Assembly (NCBI GenBank): GCA_900539145.1
Contig: UQAX01000006.1
Span: forward strand, 1 to 64,000
Origin: an uncultured Blautia sp.
GTDB taxonomy: Bacteria; Bacillota; Clostridia; Lachnospirales; Lachnospiraceae
Length of the DNA stretch: 64,000 nt
Direction of reading: 5' to 3'
The notes under the pieces were generated by a model. The model was not told the DNA's origin, ran no database searches, and saw only the letters and a program-made list of their open reading frames with translations. Of the stretch, positions 59,871 to 64,000 are shown one piece after another. Numbering within the stretch: position 1 is the first letter of the stretch; every line of letters starts with the position of its first letter. A program made the translations under genes and the position numbers.

Positions 59871-61415
59871 GTGAAAAACGAAGTAGTCATCGTTCTTGAT
59901 TTCGGTGGACAGTACAATCAGTTAATTGCAAGACGTGTGCGAGAATGTAATGTTTACTGTGAAATTTATTCTTATAAAACAGATATTGAAAAAATTAAAG
60001 CAATGCAGCCGAAGGGTATTATTTTTACAGGTGGACCAAACAGCGTTTATCTGCAGAATTCTCCTACTTATACAAAGGAAATATTTGAGCTTGGCATTCC
60101 GATTTTAGGAATTTGCTATGGTTCTCAGCTTATGATGCACCTTCTGGGCGGAAAAGTTGAGAAAGCGCCGGTCAGAGAATACGGTAAAATTGAAGTGACT
60201 GTTAATCAGAACTCCAAGCTTTTTGAAAATGTGTCAGAGAAAACCATTTGCTGGATGAGCCACAACGACTATATTTCTCAGATTGCTCCGGGATTTGAAA
60301 TCAGCGCTCATACAGCAGATTGTCCGGTTGCAGCCGTTGAAAACACAGAAAAGAATTTATATGCAACACAGTTCCATCCGGAAGTATTACACACACAGGA
60401 AGGAAAGCAGATGCTTTCTAACTTTGTTTATAATGTATGCCAGTGCTCCGGTGACTGGAAGATGGACTCTTTCGTAGAGGAGTCTATTCAGGCAATTCGT
60501 AAGAAGGTCGGAAACGGAAAAGTTCTCTGTGCGCTTTCCGGTGGAGTGGACTCTTCTGTTGCAGCAGTTATGCTTTCAAAAGCAGTGGGAAATCAGCTTA
60601 CCTGCGTATTTGTAGACCACGGTCTTCTTCGTAAAGATGAAGGTGACGAGGTGGAAGCTGTATTCGGACCAAACGGACAGTATGATTTGAATTTCATTCG
60701 TGTCAATGCACAGGAACGCTTTTATGCGAAATTAAAAGGTGTGGAAGAACCGGAACAGAAACGCAAAATTATCGGTGAAGAATTTATTCGTGTCTTCGAA
60801 GAAGAAGCAAAGAAAATCGGAGCCGTTGATTTCTTAGTACAGGGAACGATTTATCCTGACGTAGTAGAAAGTGGCGTAGGTGGTGAGTCTACGGTTATTA
60901 AATCACATCACAACGTAGGCGGACTGCCGGATTACGTTGATTTTAAGGAAATTATCGAGCCGCTGCGTGACTTATTTAAAGATGAAGTGCGTAAAGCAGG
61001 TCTGGAGCTTGGTATTCCGGAATATCTTGTGTTCAGACAGCCGTTTCCGGGACCGGGACTTGGCATTCGTATTATTGGCGAAGTTACTGCCGAAAAGGTA
61101 AAAATGGTTCAGGAAGCAGATGCTATCTGGCGTGAGGAAATTAAAAAAGCCGGATTGGATAAGGAAATCGGACAGTATTTCGCAGGACTTACAAATATGC
61201 GTTCTGTGGGTGTTATGGGTGATGAGAGAACTTATGACTATGCAGTGGCGCTGCGAGCAGTGACAACTACGGATTTCATGACTGCAGAGAGCGCAGAAAT
61301 TCCGTGGGAGGTTATTGGGAAGACCACAAGCAGAATTGTAAATGAGGTGAAGCACGTAAATCGAGTAATGTACGATTGTACGGGAAAACCACCTGCGACG
61401 ATAGAGTTTGAATAG
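59871..61415 (+). CDS. guaA: GMP synthase (glutamine-hydrolysing)
   Basis: The 514-residue enzyme converts XMP to GMP. The amidotransferase half has LDFGGQYNQLIARRV, the nucleophile Cys in ILGICYGSQ and the His/Glu in TQFHPEV. The synthetase half has the P-loop LSGGVDSSVAA. It starts with GTG after AGGAGG. The protein ends PATIEFE, where the near-invariant family ending is PATIEWE. A mobile element begins at this point, so the last codons probably come from the element's attachment site. Confidence 0.96.
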   Translation: MKNEVVIVLDFGGQYNQLIARRVRECNVYCEIYSYKTDIEKIKAMQPKGIIFTGGPNSVYLQNSPTYTKEIFELGIPILGICYGSQLMMHLLGGKVEKAPVREYGKIEVTVNQNSKLFENVSEKTICWMSHNDYISQIAPGFEISAHTADCPVAAVENTEKNLYATQFHPEVLHTQEGKQMLSNFVYNVCQCSGDWKMDSFVEESIQAIRKKVGNGKVLCALSGGVDSSVAAVMLSKAVGNQLTCVFVDHGLLRKDEGDEVEAVFGPNGQYDLNFIRVNAQERFYAKLKGVEEPEQKRKIIGEEFIRVFEEEAKKIGAVDFLVQGTIYPDVVESGVGGESTVIKSHHNVGGLPDYVDFKEIIEPLRDLFKDEVRKAGLELGIPEYLVFRQPFPGPGLGIRIIGEVTAEKVKMVQEADAIWREEIKKAGLDKEIGQYFAGLTNMRSVGVMGDERTYDYAVALRAVTTTDFMTAESAEIPWEVIGKTTSRIVNEVKHVNRVMYDCTGKPPATIEFE

Positions 61416-61473
61416 GATTTCGCAAAAATAAGCCCAGTATTTATGCGGGTTCCAAGCAAATTCCGTTATTTTT

Positions 61474-61503
61474 TTGGCAACGGATTGGCAACGTTCTTGC
61501 AAT
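61474..61503 (+). repeat. 11-bp phased repeats, possible integrase arm sites
   Basis: TTGGCAACG occurs at 61474-61482 and 61485-61493, and a weaker TTGCAA follows at 61497-61502, so starts are 11 bp apart. Phased short repeats beside the attachment point are typical of arm-type sites for tyrosine integrases. Confidence 0.5.
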
Positions 61504-61538
61504 ATCCGTTGAATAAAATTATATTTCTATAACATAAA

Positions 61539-61595
61539 AACCTTACTGATGAACTGTTTCCAAAATTGGAAAGAGTAGTCAGTAAGGTTTTTTGC
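61539..61595. terminator. Bidirectional terminator between guaA and the XRE gene
   Basis: An extended hairpin: 61539-61549 with 61579-61589, ACT/AGT, and inner stem 61557-61563 with 61566-61572. T runs flank it on both strands. Confidence 0.85.
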
Positions 61596-61601
61596 ATTTC
61601 T

Positions 61602-62123
61602 TTATTGATTCTCTTTTTTCAGAGCCTTTATTAGTTCGTCAGAGAGTTCCTGAGGCGGAACCTTTGCCCGAATCTCAGAGGTGTCCATTTCCGGATAATT
61701 ATATCGCCAGTTATCGTATTCTTCCTGGCTGATTTCTCCGGCTTCCAATTTTGCATCCATTTGCTGCCATGCATGAAAAGGTTCAAACAGATGCTGATAT
61801 TCTTTGTGCTCCCGGTCAAGGCGAAGACAGAGCTCTCCGTCAATCTCACCGATCTTGATGCCATACATATCTTCTACTGCAAAAAGGGTGTGCATGAGAC
61901 CAAGATAAGAGTCAATATTCGGGACATTGATGGCTCTGGTGCTTATACCGAAGATCTGTGCCATTTCTTTGACCAGATCAGCTTTTGGGGTTCTGGCTTC
62001 CGTTTCGTACTGTGCCACACGAACATCTGAAGTCTTTCCAAGGAATCCAAGAAGCTCGCCAAGCTCCTTCTGTTTCATACCTTTTCTGTTTCTGAAAAAT
62101 TTAATACGTTTTCCAAATGCCAT
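61602..62123 (-). CDS. XRE family repressor of the mobile element
   Basis: The 173-residue protein has an N-terminal helix-turn-helix (MKQKELGELLGF, VRVAQYETEARTPK, residues about 15-47) and a longer unrecognised C-terminal part ending in charged helices. It is divergent from the excision-integration genes and likely holds them off through the operator at 62342-62360. AGGAGA precedes the ATG on the minus strand. It has its own consensus-like promoter. Confidence 0.88.
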   Translation of the reverse strand: MAFGKRIKFFRNRKGMKQKELGELLGFLGKTSDVRVAQYETEARTPKADLVKEMAQIFGISTRAINVPNIDSYLGLMHTLFAVEDMYGIKIGEIDGELCLRLDREHKEYQHLFEPFHAWQQMDAKLEAGEISQEEYDNWRYNYPEMDTSEIRAKVPPQELSDELIKALKKENQ

Positions 62124-62226
62124 AGGAATCTCTCCTTTTCCTGAAATCTTTTATTCGTTTTTGAATATAAGTTCCTTCTGTGGTGCAGTGAATAGGAACT
62201 GGTGGTTAACGATATTTGTTTAAATC

Positions 62227-62255
62227 AGTATAGCATATGGAAAAATAAGACGCAA
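62227..62255 (-). promoter_or_regulatory. Promoter of the XRE repressor gene
   Basis: On the minus strand: TTGCGT (62255-62250), 17 bases, TATACT (62232-62227), about 100 bases before the start codon. Confidence 0.7.
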
Positions 62256-62299
62256 GAAAAACTTAAACAAAAAAATTTAATTGCCGATGTTCAAACCAC

Positions 62300-62360
62300 T
62301 TGACTTAACGGAAAATAGTTAATATAATACAAACAAAACTTAACTTAACAACGTTAAGTT
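62300..62360 (+). promoter_or_regulatory. Promoter and operator of the excisionase-integrase operon
   Basis: TTGACT (62300-62305), 17 bases, TATAAT (62323-62328) form a strong promoter. Just downstream, AACTTAACAACGTTAAGTT (62342-62360) is a perfect 8-bp inverted repeat with a 3-base centre. CTTAAC half-sites also occur in the -35 region and at 62338. Repressor bound here would block initiation. The gene-free stretch 62124-62455 holds these sites and the XRE promoter. Confidence 0.75.
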
Positions 62361-62455
62361 GGAAAAAGTAAAAATGATGTTGTATAAGGTGCCTTGAAAC
62401 TTTGGATAAGTAGAGGGGTTTTTCCTTGAAGATGATGTGGAAGGAGGTGAATGGA

Positions 62456-62644
62456 ATGTCTGAATTAAAGAATGGTTTTCTGACTGCAGAAGAGGTAATG
62501 GATATTTTGCAGGTCAAGCAGTCAAAGGCATACCAGATTATCCGCCAGCTGAATAAAGAACTCAGCGGAATGGGGCTGATTACAGTGCCGGGGCGTGTGG
62601 ATGCCAATTATTTCAAGAAAAAGTTGTTTTATGAAGAAAAATAG
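62456..62644 (+). CDS. Excisionase-like small DNA-binding protein
   Basis: The 62-residue protein is one winged-helix-like unit (LTAEEVMDILQVKQSKAYQII, then VPGRVDANYFKKKLF), as in excisionase/MerR-like proteins next to integrases. It probably directs the integrase towards excision and may regulate it. AAGGAGGTGA lies 5 bases before the ATG at 62456; the 10-codon extension upstream lacks a ribosome site. The integrase gene follows after 12 bases. Confidence 0.8.
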   Translation: MSELKNGFLTAEEVMDILQVKQSKAYQIIRQLNKELSGMGLITVPGRVDANYFKKKLFYEEK

Positions 62645-62656
62645 GAGGTACTTAAG

Positions 62657-63742
62657 ATGGCTGTATATCAGGAAAAAGAAAAAGGTACATGGAGAGTGGT
62701 GTTCCGGTACACCGATTTTACCGGAGAGAGAAAGCAGACGCAGAAACGTGGATTCAAGACCAAGCGGGAAGCGACTGCATGGGAACATGAAATGATGCTC
62801 CGAAAAGGAAATAAGCTGGATATGACGTTTGAGAGCTTTTATGAGATTTATTCCGAGTATAAACGCCAGAGGGTAAAGGAAAGTACATTTGATACGAAAA
62901 GTCACATTGTGCGGACAAAAATCCTTCCTTACTTTGGAAAACGGAAGATCAATGAGATTACCGTGGCAGATGTGATCGCCTGGCAGAATGAGATGATGGC
63001 ATACCGGGATGAAAAGGGCAAGCCCTATTCCGTGGATTATCTGAAAACGATTCAGGCACAGCTTACGGCAATTTTCAATCATGCGGTAAATTATTATAAT
63101 CTGCCCTGCAATCCGGCAAGACAGGCAGGAAGTATGGGAAAAGAGGTTCCAAAGGAAATGAAATTCTGGACAAAGGAACAGTATTTGAAATTTGCCGAGG
63201 CAATGATGGACAAGCCCAGATCCTATTATGCCTTTGAGATGTTGTACTGGACCGGAATCCGGGAAGGAGAGTTGCTTGCCCTCACACCGGCAGATTTTGA
63301 TTTTGAAAAACAGACGGTGCGGATCAATAAAACGTATCACCGGATGAAAAAGCAGGACGTTATTACCTCGCCCAAGACTGCGAAAAGTAATCGGATCGTT
63401 GTGATGCCAGAGTTCCTCTGTGAAGAGATGCAGGATTATTTTCAGATGTATTATTCACTGGCACCGGATCAGCGGATCTTCCCATTTTCCAAATCCTATC
63501 TGAAACATGAAATGGAACGGGGATGCAAAGCGACAGGAGTTCCGGTTATTCGAATCCACGATCTCCGTCACAGCCATGTTTCTCTGCTAATTCATATGGG
63601 CTTTACAGCACTTGCCATTGGAAACAGGGTAGGACATGAAGCAGAAAAAATCACGTACCGGTATGCACATTTGTTTCCAACGGTGCAGACAGAGATGGCG
63701 AATAAACTGGATGTGGAACGGATGGAGGAGGATGAAATCTGA
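62657..63742 (+). CDS. Tyrosine site-specific integrase
   Basis: The 361-residue recombinase has an N-terminal arm-binding domain (RVVFRYTDFTGERKQTQ), a core-binding helical domain (about 55-165), and a catalytic domain with Arg in WTGIREGEL, HDLRHSH, and GHEAEKITYRYAH, in which the final Tyr is the nucleophile. It would insert and excise the element at guaA. AGGAGG precedes the ATG. Its stop overlaps the start of the mob gene (TGATG). Confidence 0.94.
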   Translation: MAVYQEKEKGTWRVVFRYTDFTGERKQTQKRGFKTKREATAWEHEMMLRKGNKLDMTFESFYEIYSEYKRQRVKESTFDTKSHIVRTKILPYFGKRKINEITVADVIAWQNEMMAYRDEKGKPYSVDYLKTIQAQLTAIFNHAVNYYNLPCNPARQAGSMGKEVPKEMKFWTKEQYLKFAEAMMDKPRSYYAFEMLYWTGIREGELLALTPADFDFEKQTVRINKTYHRMKKQDVITSPKTAKSNRIVVMPEFLCEEMQDYFQMYYSLAPDQRIFPFSKSYLKHEMERGCKATGVPVIRIHDLRHSHVSLLIHMGFTALAIGNRVGHEAEKITYRYAHLFPTVQTEMANKLDVERMEEDEI

Positions 63743-64000
63743 TGGAGAGAACGTTAGATGCAAAAGGACGATGGAGAAACCGGACGGTGGGATTCCGGGT
63801 ATCCGAGGAAGAAGCGAAAATGATTGACTGTATGGTGGCATTATCCGGGCTTACTAAACAGGAGTACATCCTGAGAAAATTGATGGACTGGGAAGTGACT
63901 GTGCAGGGAAATCCGAGAGTGTACAAAGCTCTGAAAAATCAGATGCAGCAGATTTACGGGGAACTGAAACGGTTGGAAGCATGTTGTGAAGAAAATGAAG
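63742..64000 (+). CDS. MobC-like mobilization protein, partial
   Basis: An open frame of 86 codons runs off the right edge of the window. Its start overlaps the integrase stop. Residues RNRTVGFRVSEEEAKMID (12-29) and ALSGLTKQEYILRKLM (33-48) match the ribbon-helix-helix type of MobC/relaxosome accessory proteins. It would help a relaxase at the transfer origin. The C terminus and any relaxase gene lie outside. Confidence 0.78.
   Translation, partial: MERTLDAKGRWRNRTVGFRVSEEEAKMIDCMVALSGLTKQEYILRKLMDWEVTVQGNPRVYKALKNQMQQIYGELKRLEACCEENE

Larger units (their letters stand above)
61393..64000 (+). mobile_element. Left end of an integrative mobilizable element in guaA (partial)
   Basis: From the 3' end of guaA the content changes: XRE repressor on the minus strand, excisionase-like protein, tyrosine integrase and MobC-like protein on the plus strand, with visibly higher GC from about 62650. 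The 3' end of guaA is a known insertion site for integrative elements. The attachment core probably lies within 61393-61420; the other end is outside the window. Confidence 0.8.

Noticed and set aside
60972..61502. Long open frame opposite the end of guaA
   Set aside because: It lies on the complement of strongly conserved GMP synthase codons, has no ribosome site and encodes no recognisable protein; it is a shadow frame.

Overview
The window looks like a chromosome segment of a low-GC anaerobic Firmicute of the class Clostridia, most likely a gut Lachnospiraceae species (Blautia-like). The basis is AT-rich codon use, strong AGGAGG ribosome sites, consensus sigma-A promoters, an isoleucine T-box leader, and a gene set typical of that family (pth-mfd-foldase block, split chromate transporter, MATE pumps, TSCPD protein, EndoQ, BrnQ). 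This is recognition by eye; no database search was run.

Layout. 1-2.1 kb: a rhodanese lipoprotein, a membrane [4Fe-4S] protein with its ferredoxin, and an Hsp20 chaperone. 2.1-6.3 kb: a MATE pump with a divergent AraC regulator, cysteine synthase, and an odd sigma-factor-like protein. 6.4-9.2 kb: ftsH and an aldose-epimerase-like gene. 9.3-13.7 kb: a metal-chelate ABC importer joined to a SAM methyltransferase and an FmdE protein. 13.7-24.1 kb: a two-component system between two paralogous FtsX-type permeases that share one ATPase, bracketed by two near-identical Rpn/PD-(D/E)XK elements and short dispersed repeats. 23.7-31.8 kb: T-box-controlled brnQ, then tetR divergent from an MMPL exporter and a heptad-repeat secreted protein with three evenly spaced operators, then a membrane zinc peptidase. 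31.9-35.3 kb: an accessory patch of unfamiliar genes, including a compact three-gene operon (TOPRIM/DUF4435-like, DUF4869-like, small P-loop ATPase). 35.5-41.5 kb: malQ-lacI-glgP for maltodextrin/glycogen breakdown, then a split chromate transporter. 41.6-46.7 kb: threonine aldolase, an AraC regulator, a DapF homologue lacking both catalytic cysteines, and two CobW-type metal GTPases. 46.8-59.6 kb: housekeeping genes (pth, mfd, a foldase-like lipoprotein, MATE, EndoQ, TSCPD, mtnN, a CDF transporter, a pRiA4b-ORF3 protein). 59.6-61.4 kb: a compact multi-hairpin element and guaA. From about 61.4 kb to the right edge: the end of an integrative mobilizable element inserted at the 3' end of guaA, with an XRE repressor, a small excisionase-like protein, a tyrosine integrase and a MobC-like protein cut by the window edge.

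The observations most worth following are the three-gene TOPRIM-ATPase operon, the structured element at 59578-59768, the duplicated Rpn elements with 15-bp inverted repeats and covarying hairpins, the shared activator-type promoter of the two permease genes, the cysteine-less DapF, and the three 34-bp-phased TetR operators.
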